Part shown: positions 21,437 to 31,258 of the stretch, piece after piece | Position numbering within the stretch: the stretch's first letter is position 1 | Layout: every line of letters begins with the position of its first letter | From: Sepiola atlantica | Taxonomy: Eukaryota > Mollusca > Cephalopoda > Sepiida > Sepiolidae | DNA length: 64,000 bases | NCBI GenBank assembly: GCA_963556195.1 | Contig: OY744522.1 | Span: 37,566,518-37,630,517 of the forward strand | Direction: 5' to 3' | Position numbers and translations under genes: made by a program | Notes under the pieces: generated by a model | The model's database searches: none | Seen by the model: only the letters and a program-made list of their open reading frames with translations | Told to the model about the DNA's origin: nothing

Positions 21437-21439
<3 letters not shown>
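21282..21439. repeat. inverted repeat between TA tracts
   Basis: AGGCAAACATTATTAAATAA and the sequence up to GACTTTTT are answered by AAAAAGTCGCATC ... TTATTTAATAATGTTTGCCT with one or two mismatches. A smaller nested hairpin (ATTTAGGCAAACA, TGTTTGCCTAAAT) sits in the loop. TA microsatellites lie on both sides. Confidence 0.9.

Positions 21440-21468
<29 letters not shown>
21440..21468. repeat. (TA)n microsatellite
   Basis: About 14 TA units. Confidence 0.9.
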
Positions 21469-21472
<4 letters not shown>

Positions 21473-21764
21473 GGAAAACTAAAAGCGAACTTTTAGGAAA
21501 GGTAAAACCTATTGTGAAAAGTGCACAGCTCAATATACAGGATAGAGCAGATAGTAGGTAGAAGGATGAAAAGGAATTAGAAAAGCAATAGGCAGATCTT
21601 TTTTCAATTCAGGCAAATGTCCGATTTTGATCATTGAAAAGCCTGGCTTAAGGAAAGAATTAATTGAATAAATTGCCTTTTTTCGGATTATACCTTGCTC
21701 TGAGCAACTGAATTGAAAAACAGATCTACCTTTTGCTTTTCTATTTCCTTTTCATCCTTCTACC

Positions 21765-21801
21765 TATATATATATATACATATATATATAAGCAGACGTT
21801 G

Positions 21802-21838
<37 letters not shown>
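21765..21838. repeat. (TA)n microsatellites, interrupted
   Basis: Two TA runs separated by AGCAGACGTTGTGCCA. To its left, 21535-21600 and 21715-21765 are imperfect inverted copies (AGGATGAAAAGGAATTAGAA and TCTATTTCCTTTTCATCCTT). Confidence 0.9.
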
Positions 21839-21842
<4 letters not shown>

Positions 21843-21858
21843 TAAAAAGAAAAAGAGA

Positions 21859-22058
21859 AAAAAACTATACACACATTAAGGTTGTACACATTATAACTTA
21901 TTTCGACCCCTTAATTAGGTCTCCTCAGATGTATAAACAACCACGTCAAAAAACCAAATTTGGTTTTTTGACGTGGTTGTTTATACATCTGAGGAGACCT
22001 AATTAAGGGGTCGAAATAAGTTATAATGTGTACAACCTTAATGTGTGTATAGTTTTTT
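21859..22058. repeat. perfect zero-spacer palindrome, 200 bp
   Basis: Arms of 100 bp are exact reverse complements about the centre CCAAA|TTTGG (21958/21959). Beyond the perfect part, A/G-rich and T/C-rich runs continue the symmetry loosely. TA tracts flank it at a distance. ORFs on both strands inside it are mirror images. Confidence 0.95.
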
Positions 22059-22180
22059 CTTTTTTTCTTTTTTTTTCTTTTTTCTTTTTTTCTTTTTTTC
22101 TTTTTATAATTCTGTTTTGCTCTGTTTAAATTACATTGAGCTCTGTTATTCAGATTCTCAACACAACATTGAAATCTACA

Positions 22181-22182
<2 letters not shown>

Positions 22183-22241
<59 letters not shown>
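22183..22241. repeat. (TA)n microsatellite
   Basis: About 29 TA units directly before the LTR. Confidence 0.95.
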
Positions 22242-22243
<2 letters not shown>

Positions 22244-22453
22244 TGTTACACCGGCCGTTCTTACACAGGAGAAACAACACCGGTTGTCACTATAAATAGT
22301 GCGAGTCACCAGAGACACAGGGAAGACAAAGCACAGTCTTGTAACTGTCTATCCAAGTGCTAGTCACTTTCTTACTTTGTTAATACACTTGTTAAACCAA
22401 CCCTTGACTTGACTTCCTTTATTTATTATTTACTGTTGGACAACTTCACAACA
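22244..22453 (+). mobile_element. LTR of a Gypsy-type retroelement, about 210 bp
   Basis: It starts TGTTACACCGGCCG and ends ACTTCACAACA, the TGT...ACA form of retroelement LTRs. A TATA box (CTATAAATAG) lies at 22290. The sequence just after it, TTGGCGACGAGG (22456), resembles the primer-binding site that follows LTRs in Gypsy elements of invertebrates. I saw no second LTR in the window, so the element is truncated. Confidence 0.65.
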
Positions 22454-23248
22454 GATTGGCGACGAGGAATCGAAACGATTTCACTGCAAAAAAATCACCC
22501 AAAGTGATTCGCAAGATCTTCTACGGAAAAAAACCCCATCTTCGTCAGATTTTTGGATTCGCAAGGATTAACAGCAAATTAACTACTGAGTAGTTAAGCG
22601 AAAAAAAAAAACACAAACTCAAAACTTGCTACCAAAAATCGAAAACTAGAAAACGCGAAAGACATTTTCAATTATTGAAATAATTGAATACACTGATACC
22701 TTTATTTTTTTTTCTCTTCAAGTTTCACTGACTCGTTAAGATAAATGTTATCCGCGTCAATTATTACAGATATTGTGTAAGTTTGTCGTTATTATTAGGA
22801 CAACATCTGATATTTGAGCAAGATCCGGATTGACTATTTATTAAAACGGTCTACCACAGAATTGTCGAGAGCAAAGGACGGACAGTGAAAAATTATATTC
22901 GCGTAAGTCATTTGTGCTTCTAACAAAGAACTGTTAAATAAGCAAGTCGCATTTTTGCAAAATGAAAAGGGGTTAAAAAGATTTCCCATAAAACTAGTCT
23001 TATTAGGCTTATAGCGACGGACTTGGTTTTGTAAAACTACGTACACATATATATAAAAAAAATAAATTTTTCCTTAATTTTGTTTTTCAAACAAAAGAAC
23101 TGGGACTGAATTTTTTTTTTTACTAAGAAATAATATATTTCTTGTTTTGTGTATTAGTTGAGCAAACTAATTATATTAAGCACGTTGTGGGGAAAACTGA
23201 TTTATTTTTACCAGTGTAAATTGTGTGGTGCATAATTTGAATTCGTGA
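22454..23248 (+). other. LTR element leader
   Basis: Non-coding AT-rich DNA between the LTR and the gag start. It includes the primer-binding-site-like word at its left end. Nothing else is recognisable. Confidence 0.5.
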
Positions 23249-23533
23249 ATGATGGACACTGAATTCAAAGTTTCTCTTTTTCAATTACTTAAATTCCAAA
23301 CGAAACAAAATGTTGCGTTATAAAGACAGCAACTTGAACAACAAATGGAACTTCAAAGAAAACAAGTTGAAATTGAGGAGAAATTTAAAAGAGAGTTGTT
23401 GGAACAGCAAAAAGCCCAAAGAAAAATGCATGCTGAACAAAAAGAGCTGGCGACAACACGAGAAGAAAGATTCCAAGAGAGACTGCTCCTGAGATTAGGA
23501 GATCAAAAAGAAAACGGAAATCGACTGAGTTGA
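23249..23533 (+). pseudogene. gag N-terminal fragment, interrupted
   Basis: The frame begins with two ATG codons (MMDTEFKVSLFQLLK), has a TAA at 23321-23323 and continues in the same frame with a Gln/Glu-rich coiled coil (QQLEQQMELQRKQVEIEE) and then REERFQERLLLRLG. The layout, a short start followed by a Q/E/R coiled coil, is that of gag proteins of Gypsy-type retroelements in invertebrates. After 23533 I could not follow the capsid, protease or polymerase, so the copy is broken soon after this point. Confidence 0.55.
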
Positions 23534-23765
23534 TGATGGTGATTCCCAAACAAAAACGTTTATAGGCCAATGTCTCGTACCATGTTTCATCTCTTCTCTC
23601 AAACTAACGATAACAAGATAAAATTTGTAGGATGATCAACCAATATAGAAAAGAAACGCTTTCCGTGTGTCAGTTTACCGATAGACAACGGTGTACTACA
23701 TAGACGACTAAGCCGTAGATAACGTTGAATTTCAGCAGCCTATATTGATTTCCAACGATTATATA

Positions 23766-24610
23766 TCAGGTTGTTCGAAAAATAATAACCGAATAAATAT
23801 ATTTATGTATTATATAAAAACCGGTTATAATTACTTAACAACGAAACCGATTTCAATATTTGTGGTTTCTGCTGCCTGTGTACCATTTCTATATTGTTTA
23901 CCTTTGAAGAAATATCGTGTAACTTCCCTAAACCCTTCTAAAGGTTAGAACAGGTTCCATTAAGAGGTTGTTTACTATAAACCTGAATTTTCTCCACTCC
24001 CTGAAGGAAACTTTAAAAACAACACATTTTTCCTCGTTTTTTTTCTCTCGATAATCTGAAAGTTTGACGTTTAATCGATGTCAGTTCATTAGAAAAATGA
24101 AAACAAAACAAAACAAAAAAATTAGTGTTCGTGTTGGGGGGGGGGGCACTTCTCCAATCCCCCCAACCGGTTTTTAACCGGTTTTGAGAATAACTAGCAG
24201 TTAAACTCAGTTTTGAGAATTATCGTTTTTTTTTATCGACCCCCATGCTGGATTCATTTATCAAGCTTTGTCACATCGCCAATTTGCTTCAAATGGACGA
24301 GACACTGTTGAAATACTCACATCGACTGCCTTAGCCATTTTTCTGAAACTTTGATATGTGGTTTGTTTAACCATTGTTTTCAAACATTCATTGTTACGAG
24401 TGAATAGCAGCCCTCTACTTTCTTCTTCTTCTTCTTCTTCTTCTTCTTCTTCTTCTTCTTCTAAGCTCTCATCATCATTATGGAACTTCCGGAACCATCT
24501 TCGCACTGTCCGAACACTTGTGAACTCGATTAATATTGGTAGTTCTTTGGAAAGCATTATGCCCGAGATTGAACTCACGCCAGAAATTCTTTTCACGTCA
24601 TAATCGCACT
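23766..24610 (-). mobile_element. mariner relic with terminal repeat
   Basis: CAGGTTGTTCGAAAAATAATAACC at 23768 is a mariner-type terminal repeat, and a mariner N-terminal domain lies on the minus strand at 24596-24261 (separate entry). The expected matching repeat beyond 24600 was not found. The catalytic domain is missing in between. Confidence 0.6.
24261..24596 (-). pseudogene. mariner transposase N-terminal HTH with GAA expansion
   Basis: The minus strand encodes TVRRWFRKFHNDDESLEEEE, a run of 14-15 glutamates, and then NECLKTMVKQTTYQSFRKMA with AVDVSISTVSRPFEANWRCD. This is the two-part helix-turn-helix of mariner transposases (RW..KF..GD.SLE..., I...V...P..S.R..A..L.VS.STV..HL). The glutamate run comes from a (GAA)n microsatellite at 24421-24462, which has grown where the family has about four acidic residues. 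It is not a functional gene. Confidence 0.7.
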
Positions 24611-24614
24611 ACAT

Positions 24615-25380
24615 TTTTTAATTTCTGACGACTATGTTTCGTAAAAACAAAACATTATTTAACGTAACCAACTCACCACATATTTCCAAATATTGTATTT
24701 CTATGTTATTTCTTCAAATCACTCATCTTGAGAAAGTCTTAGAAATAAAGACGAAACTTTAATGAATATAATATAAAGACGTATTCGTGGTCCGTTGGGA
24801 CACAACAACTATCACTATTTATTCTACGTTGCTTTCATTCGAAAATCATAATCTCTGACATATCTTTTAAGGCATTCTTCTTGCATAAATACAAATAATA
24901 ACTGTTTTACTTCTATGTTATTATTTTACCACGAATTTCCACACAATTCATTATCAGTGATTGCTCACCAACAATAACCAGAGTCGTTTCCCTGGAGTCT
25001 GAGCGACAACAAGTCTTCTAAGATTTCCATCACTTTTCACCTCTTTCGATAACCATTGCAAATTATTTTGCGTTATCGCAACAGGCAATTATCATCGATG
25101 TCTCGCTAACAACGCGGTCTTATCTGGAATCTGAGTGACAATAAGCCTCTCCAAGGTTCCAGCATTCGCACCTTTCCAGTGGAGGTTTGGTTGGTGCTAT
25201 CTCTCCTCAGTCTTTCCACTCCCTTGACTTTTCACAACAATTGTGTGTGGTATCAGAAGAGGCTGGTGCCATCGCATGTGTGTGTCTGTTTTCCTCCTTT
25301 CATACCCATTTTGATTTATGTGTGACTGGCCAGCGTTTGTTTGTTGGGTCGGTTTTATTTATCTTCCTCCCACAGCGGTA
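24615..25380. other. unannotated DNA
   Basis: Repeated words related to CCTGGAGTCTGAGCGACAA occur at 24991 and again as CTGGAATCTGAGTGACAA at 25124, about 134 bp apart, an old direct duplication. Nothing else recognised. Confidence 0.45.
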
Positions 25381-25383
25381 AGA

Positions 25384-25680
25384 TATGACACAAAGTCGGG
25401 AAAGTAGGAATTGAAAAATCAGCGCCCGAGAATTTGAGCGCTCTGACCATTAAAATTTGCCTGAGCAGCCCCGTCGACATTCCCCGGTAGGGGCGCCTCA
25501 AGCGATTAGCAATAAACTAACCCATTCTCAAAGGGTGAGAAGGCAAAGCCTGGGAGGGTGCACCTCCTAGAACTGCACAGGACAGACCAACCAATAGACC
25601 GGCGTAAATCAAGACCCGAAGGCCCAGACAATACCGGTCTATGGGGTGTAGTATCCATCGGAACAGATACCACCCCGGCT
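25384..25680 (-). mobile_element. U2-head SINE, minus strand, head truncated
   Basis: Reading the minus strand it starts within the head (GGTATCTGTTCCGATGGATA) and runs through the common body to a variant tail with GAGCGCTC and CGGGCGCTGATTTTTC, then TCCTACTTTCCCGACTTTGT. It lies directly after the 3' end of the minus-strand LINE with which it shares orientation, so SINE and LINE are fused here. Confidence 0.8.
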
Positions 25681-26498
25681 GTTGAGTTGGTATTCGCCTT
25701 CAAGGATTTTCCTTAATATTTCGGCTTTTTTTATCATTGTCGTCATTGTATGGTCTCAAATTTCCCTTTGAATTCCAATGTTTCCTAACATTTTCCCATT
25801 TTGTTCGGGACTATTCCTAGTGCTTGCACAATTATTGGTATTATAGTTATTTCCTTAATTTTCCATATTCTTTTAGTTCTCTTGCAAGTTCCATGTATTT
25901 GCTTCGTTTTTCTGCCTATTTTATATTTACTGTGGATTACTGGAACAGCGAGATCTACAATTTGACAGTTTATTTCCTTCTTATTGACTATAATCTCGTC
26001 GAGTAACCTTGCTTAGATGCATTTATCTGTTTGTACCTACATGTCCGGGAAGATTTTGTGATTTTCGTTTCCCAATACTGTACAATTTGTCTGCTTCTTC
26101 AAAGTGCAGCTATTTGTATATCTCACAGTGGTTTACCTTTTTATCTCTTTGCTCAACAGAGTCTACATTTACTGCTTACTTACCTGTGTTCTATCTATTT
26201 TTGCTTTGATATAGTTAGTTCTGATCACGTGGTTCTTTTCAGCTGACAACAAAGATTCCGTTACTCTGTTTAGGTGTCTATTTTGCAGCCATACCCACAG
26301 TATCCTCATGAGCCTCTTTCCTGTCCAACCTTATGAACCGGCCACGCAACTGCTTCTCTTCACATTTTTTATCACTCGCGTTTCCGTTTCCGCTTTAGTC
26401 ACTCTCTGTATTGTTCATTTTGGTAGTGCCTCTTGTTGCGATGATCAATCTTCCTGTGTTCTGGGTTATGTATTTTTCGAGTTTTTCCTTTGTGCCAT

Positions 26499-26840
26499 CC
26501 TCTTGGCCTTTTGGCTAAGATCAAAGTGTAGTATCTGTTCCGATGGATACTGCACCCCATAGACTGGTATTGTCTTGCCCTTCGGGGCTTGATTTACACC
26601 GGTCTATGGGTCTGTCCTGTGCAGTTCTAGGAGGTCTACCCTCCCAGGCTTCGCTTCCCCTCTTTGGGGAGGAGTAAGTTAATTGCTTACTGCCTGGGGC
26701 GCCCCTACCGGGGAATGCCGACGGGGCTGCCCAGGCAATTTTTAATGGCCAGAGCGCTCATCTTCTCGGGCGCTGGCTTTTCAAATCCCACTTTCCGACC
26801 TTGTGTCACATACTCCTATTGTGGGTAGGTGTTAAATAAC
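26499..26840 (+). mobile_element. U2-head SINE, first of three tandem copies
   Basis: Complete U2-like head from TCTTGGCCTTTTGGC, full body, and the variant tail with GGCCAGAGCGCTC and CGGGCGCTGGCTTTT. It ends GTGGGTAGGTGTTAAATAAC and passes straight into the next copy without a normal tail. Confidence 0.9.
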
Positions 26841-27180
26841 GGCCTTTTGGCTAAGATCAAAGTGTAGTATCTGTTCCGATGGATACTGCACTTCATAGAT
26901 CGGTATTGTTTTGGCCTTCGGGTCTTAATTTCTGCCGGTCTATGGGTCTGATCTGTCCTGTGCAGTTCTAGGAGGTCCACCCTCCCAGGCTTTACCTCCC
27001 CTCTTTGGGGAGGAGTAAGTTAATTGCTTACTGTCTGAGGCGCCCCTACCGGGGAATGCCGACGGGGCTGCACAGGCAATTTTTAATGGCCAGAGCGCTC
27101 ACCTTCTCGGGCGCTGGCTTTTCAAATCCCACTTTCCGACCTTGTGTCACATACTCCTATTGTGGGTAGGTGTTAAATAA
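26841..27180 (+). mobile_element. U2-head SINE, second of three tandem copies
   Basis: It starts GGCCTTTTGGCTAAGATC at the end of the preceding copy. Same variant tail. Differences such as TTCATAGATC and ATGGGTCTGATCTGTCC show that the copies have diverged a little since the tandem formed. Confidence 0.9.
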
Positions 27181-27505
27181 CGGCCTTTTCGGCCTTTTGG
27201 CTAAGATCAAAGTGTAGTATCTGTTCCGATGGATACTGCACGCCTGTCCTGTGCAGTTCTAGGAGGTCCACCCTCCCAGGCTTCGCCTCCCCTCTTTGGG
27301 GAGGAGTAAGTTTATTGCTTACTGTCTGAGGTGCACCTACCGGGGAATGCCGACGGGGCTGCCCAGGCAATTTTTAAATGGCCAGAGTGCTCACCTCTCG
27401 CGCGCTGGCTTTTAACCCCACTTGCTCGACCCGATCTTGAGTCACATCTTACTTATGGGAGTAAGATAAACACTGGCCTTGTGCCTAACTCCGCGAGGAG
27501 TATAT
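27181..27505 (+). mobile_element. U2-head SINE, third tandem copy, internal deletion
   Basis: The head is duplicated at its edge (CGGCCTTTTCGGCCTTTTGG). About 75 bp after GGATACTGCA is missing, so the copy lacks the CCCCATAGAC...GTCTATGGG hairpin. The tail is of the standard type (ACTGGCCTTGTGCCTAACTC) and not of the variant type of the two copies before it. Confidence 0.9.
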
Positions 27506-27960
27506 AAACATCCACATAGTCTTCTTTAGTTTCCAGTACACGTCTCACTTCCCTTCTTTTTTACGTAGAGACTGTCAGTACTATTCTTTCGTGTGTAGCG
27601 CATTGTGCATGGTCATTAGTTCCTTAGTCTTCTGATTCAGATGCTTGAATTCTTGTTTCGTCCAACCTATGAGGGTTGCAGTGTATCTTACTAAGGACAC
27701 TGCCCAGGTATTAAGTCCTTTTATCAGGTTTCTGATCTATAATTTGATTTCTAAGAATTTTCTTAGCCTTCTTAGGTATTCTTTCACAATCTTCTCTTTT
27801 ATTTCTTTTGATTTGATGATGTCTGCTTCCAAAACTCCAAGATATTTATAGATTTCATTTTTGCTAAGTGCCCCCATCTCCTGTTGGTTGGGGAGTTCCA
27901 TGCCTTCTGCTGTTTCATTATTATCTATTATTCTTATATAGAGGAAAAGAAACTTATTAT

Positions 27961-28180
27961 TTGGTCATCTAATTTACATACGTGTATGTGGTGTTTGCAG
28001 ACATACGTATGTATATTTGATGGCGACGCTGAACAAAGAAAGAGTCACTCTTTCTCTAAATAGACTAAGAGTGAGTAGGAAAATACATGAATAGCGAAGA
28101 GGGAGACGGGTGATTAGTTTAATTAATTACAAATTACGGCTAATTTAGAACAATTAAAACTTTTTTTTCAAACATAACTC
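27961..28180. other. unannotated DNA
   Basis: Contains a short TACGTATG palindromic area at 27975-28015 and an inverted AAAGAGTGACTCTTTCT-like word near 28040. No gene. Confidence 0.4.
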
Positions 28181-28184
28181 AATC

Positions 28185-28391
28185 CCGGAAATGACGTATA
28201 TTTAAGTATGTATTTTGTGCTATTAAAGCATATGGATTCAAGACATAAGGTTTAATAGCATTATATGTTGATTGTAACCTTCACAAGGGGGCAGACAACT
28301 TGGGTAAAACCGTTTTGTTCAGGGTAGTAATTTTACCCGTCCTAAAACAGGTATTCTTTTAATTACCCGTCCTTAAACGGGTATTTTTCTA

Positions 28392-28393
<2 letters not shown>
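28185..28393 (+). mobile_element. Helitron-like 3' end with doubled terminal hairpin
   Basis: The 3' part of the family (GATTCAAGACATAAGGTTTA, TTCACAAGGGGGCAGAC, GTTTTGTTCAGGG) is followed by two hairpins in a row: ACCCGTCCTAAAACAGGT and ACCCGTCCTTAAACGGGT. Only the second is followed by ATTTTTCTAGT. The 5' part is missing. Confidence 0.65.

Positions 28394-28454
<61 letters not shown>
28394..28454. repeat. (TA)n microsatellite
   Basis: About 30 TA units immediately after the CTAGT end. Confidence 0.95.
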
Positions 28455-28456
<2 letters not shown>

Positions 28457-29340
28457 AGGTTTATGGAGTTAGCTTGAAGCATTGTTTATTAGTATATGGA
28501 AATGTGATACTTAGAAAGCAATACAATGCAGAGGTGTGACGGATAGACACAAGTTGGAGCAAATAAGACATATAATGGTGGAACAAATGAAATAGTTTCA
28601 CCCTTAATACAATGTATACACACACACACACACACATATATATATTTATTTATTTATTTATTTAATATTATTTTTCACAAACACCTGTATCAAGATGGTC
28701 TGATATTTTTAATATTTTGGGAACTCTTCACTTCTTCAGAACCGTGCTCAATTCAAGTTCAAGCATGCATATGAAGGTACCCGTAGGATGCAGTCTCGCA
28801 GAAAATACCGTATGTATGTATTCGTATACCGTATATATGTATGTATTCGAGGAATACCTATCGCAGAACGAGTAAAATAAATTCCCGAACAGAACAGGTT
28901 TGCACCACTACTCATCCGTTATTGATTTAATACTCAAATGTAAACAAGAGATTTCATACGATTAGTCGAACATATGTTGCTATTTTATCAATGAATGGAT
29001 GAAATTGGGTATTCATAGCTTTACCAACAATATTAGTGCGTAGACGATCATAGTAATTTGAACTTGGCAAACCAATTCCATAGTCCGCGCCTAATATCCA
29101 TTAGACTAATCATAAACAGGTTGTCTTTCTGCTCCTGTCTATTGGAAACCATTTCGGGCGAGGGTTCCAGAACTCTTTTCAAACCCCATCCGCCCGTCCA
29201 AATCACCCCATGTCACCACAAGGGGAAAATACTATCTATAAACAAAGATGTTATGCCTCCCTTTTTTTTTTATTAAAAAAACAAAAAACAAAAACATAAA
29301 ATACTTCTTGGTCAGATGGGGCAGCCTTTTGTTATTGCTG
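28455..29340. other. mixed DNA with small repeats
   Basis: An AC tract (28617-28635) and a (TTTA)n tract (28644-28665) occur. 28880-28925 on the minus strand resembles part of the Helitron-like 3' region (GTGCAAACCTGTTCTGTTCG). The rest is unassigned. Confidence 0.5.
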
Positions 29341-29351
29341 GCTCTCCTCAC

Positions 29352-29442
29352 CTGGAAGCGGGGTATGGGCGTAGTTGCTACAGCACCAGTGAAAGATGGC
29401 GCTGAAGACGCTGTTGGCGGCGTTTTCAACAAGGGGAGCCAT
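29352..29442 (-). CDS. possible short first coding exon
   Basis: On the minus strand ATGGCTCCCC starts a GC-richer open frame MAPLVENAANSVFSAIFHWC that reaches CCGCTTCCAG|GTGAGG, a good splice donor. The composition differs from the AT-rich surroundings. I do not recognise the peptide and no partner exon is visible, so this is only a candidate. Confidence 0.2.
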
Positions 29443-29654
29443 GATGACTGATTTACAACCCGGGGCGTTCAAATAAGACCCAAATTTATGTTAACATTTA
29501 CCTCTGAGTGTAGTTTGATATTCAATATTACATTATTGTGTTTGCTCTCCGTCATTTGAGATATCGGATTCATGGAAGACCACACAAGTGAACATGCCGG
29601 CCCCCTCTTTCACATAATTAAATAATTCTTATAATGTCAGATTTATGAGCTGAT

Positions 29655-30420
29655 ATGGCGTTAATACATTACATTCTTCTATACAATCAATATCTTTCTC
29701 CCCCTCTCTCTCTGTCTCATTTTCTCCTCCTCTCCATTATTCACCCTCTCTTTAGCTTTGTAGGACCCTCTCCCCCTCCTTTACTCCATCCTTACTCACC
29801 CCCTCTTGCTCTGTGCCTGAACCCTTTCTTTGCTCACGCTCGCCTTCAATCTCTCTTACGGCCTGTCTCTTTGTTTGAACTCCCCCTCTCTCTATCAGTT
29901 CCTCTCTCTATTTTCTCTCACTTTTGCTCCCTGTCGCTTTTAATCTGATTATGTCTCATTCTCCTCCTCCCACTCTCTTTAGTCTTATTAACCGTATGAC
30001 ATTGTTTATATTATTCCTCCCCCCTTTCTCTTTCTCTCATTCTCTCCATTATTCACTCTCTCTTTTGTTCTGAATCGACTCTCCCTCGCTCTTTTAATCC
30101 CTCTTTATTCAGCTCTTTCTTTCTCTCTACCTACCATCTGCTTTACACACACCGTGCTTTACTCTCTCTCTTACCTTTCCCTATTTCCCCCTCCCTCTCC
30201 CTTTCTCTCATTACCTGTATCTCACTCGCGCTCTATTGTTTCATATCATCTCTTTTCTCTCGCTCTTTCTCCCAGTCTCCTTTTCTCTGATTCTATCTCC
30301 CTCGCCCCCATCACTCTTTACCGCTTGATATTGTCTATACGTTTCTGTATCTCTCCCTTCTCTCTCTCTCTCTCTCTCTTATTCTATTGTTTCATGTTTC
30401 TATTTATTTACGAGGATTGC
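29655..30420. repeat. pyrimidine-rich decayed tandem DNA
   Basis: CT-rich with recurring words such as CTCTCCATTATTCAC (29733 and 30045, about 312 bp apart) and TTTCTCTCATT. It looks like an old array grown from CT repeats. The serine/leucine-rich ORFs in it are composition artefacts. Confidence 0.7.
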
Positions 30421-30544
30421 AGGTGAAACGAGGTTGAGCTTAACGTGGTACAAATTCAGCTCCCCTCAAAACGGGCATTCTAGATTGGCACAACAATAAT
30501 AAAACAAAAATAATGACTGCACTTTGATTCCAATTAGTATTTCC

Positions 30545-30790
30545 ACTCCTGGTTGCTTCTCTTTCTTTCTCTCTAATTTCCTGCCTATCTCTGAATTCCT
30601 CCTTCTTTCTCTCTCATCTCTTTCTCTCTCTCTTTACCCCTCTCTTTCTCCCTCATCCCTTTCTCTCTCTTTCTCTCCCTCTCTCTTTTTATCTCCCTCT
30701 CTGTCTTTCTATTTCTTTCTTCCCCTCTTTTTCTCTCTTTCTCTTTATCTCTTTCGCTCCCTCTCTTTCTCTCGCTGTGTAGTTTCGCTT
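30545..30790. repeat. (TCTC)n-rich pyrimidine tract
   Basis: Interrupted CTTTCTCTCTC repeats with CCCTC steps. Open on both strands by composition only. Confidence 0.8.
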
Positions 30791-31185
30791 GGTTGCACCA
30801 GTTGTATCTATCTGAAGTCCTTTGCATTCAATTTTGTTTCGCTCGTTTTGTAAAATCGGATTATTGTGAAGTTTAATCGAATCACTTACGGTACCATTTG
30901 ATCACTACATTAATTGAATAAAATGGTTTAAGATTTCAACATACTTTAAATGTAGTCTTAACTTTAAATCAATTTTAAAAAAGGGAAAAGGAGTCTGCAT
31001 GAAACACCCGTGTTTGTGAATGCTGTTACAAGTTACAAGATAGTCTGCATGGGACGCAAGTAAAAATTACTACAGTCGAGAACTGAACAAGAACTACATT
31101 TTGACCCCATCTAGAAGGCTGAGAACATTCCGGGAAGTCGCCATTGCATATTAAAAATGCATGCATGTATGTACGTATATTTGTG
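30791..31185. other. unannotated DNA
   Basis: No gene or repeat supported. Confidence 0.5.
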
Positions 31186-31258
31186 CGTGTGCAATATTAT
31201 TTAGATATTATTAGACGACAAACTAACGTCTAGTAATATCTAAATAATATCGCACACG
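31186..31258. repeat. inverted repeat, about 30-bp arms
   Basis: GTGTGCAATATTATTTAGAT and ATTATTAGACG are answered by CGTCTAGTAATATCTAAATAATATCGCACAC. The loop is ACAAACTAA. Confidence 0.85.

Larger units (their letters stand above)
25690..27960 (-). mobile_element. non-LTR retrotransposon, minus strand, interrupted by SINEs
   Basis: Minus-strand coding traces in order: ETAEGMELPNQQEMGALSKN, YKYLGVLEADIIKSKEI, KEYLRRLRKFLEIKL, NTWAVSLVRYTATLIGWTKQ (27930-27540); then, after the three SINEs, RILWVWLQNRHLNRVTESLL, and near the end KYMELARELKEYGKL and LRKILEGEY (26500-25700). This is the thumb and C-terminal region of a LINE reverse transcriptase family common in aquatic invertebrates. Many stops and shifts. 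The insertion of the SINE block at 26500-27510 splits it. Confidence 0.75.

Noticed and set aside
22045..22363. Tyr/Ile-repeat ORFs around TA microsatellites here and elsewhere
   Set aside because: Artefacts of (TA)n translation.
29655..30853. Leu/Ser/Pro-rich ORFs
   Set aside because: Low-complexity CT-rich DNA; no conserved domain and no consistent frame.
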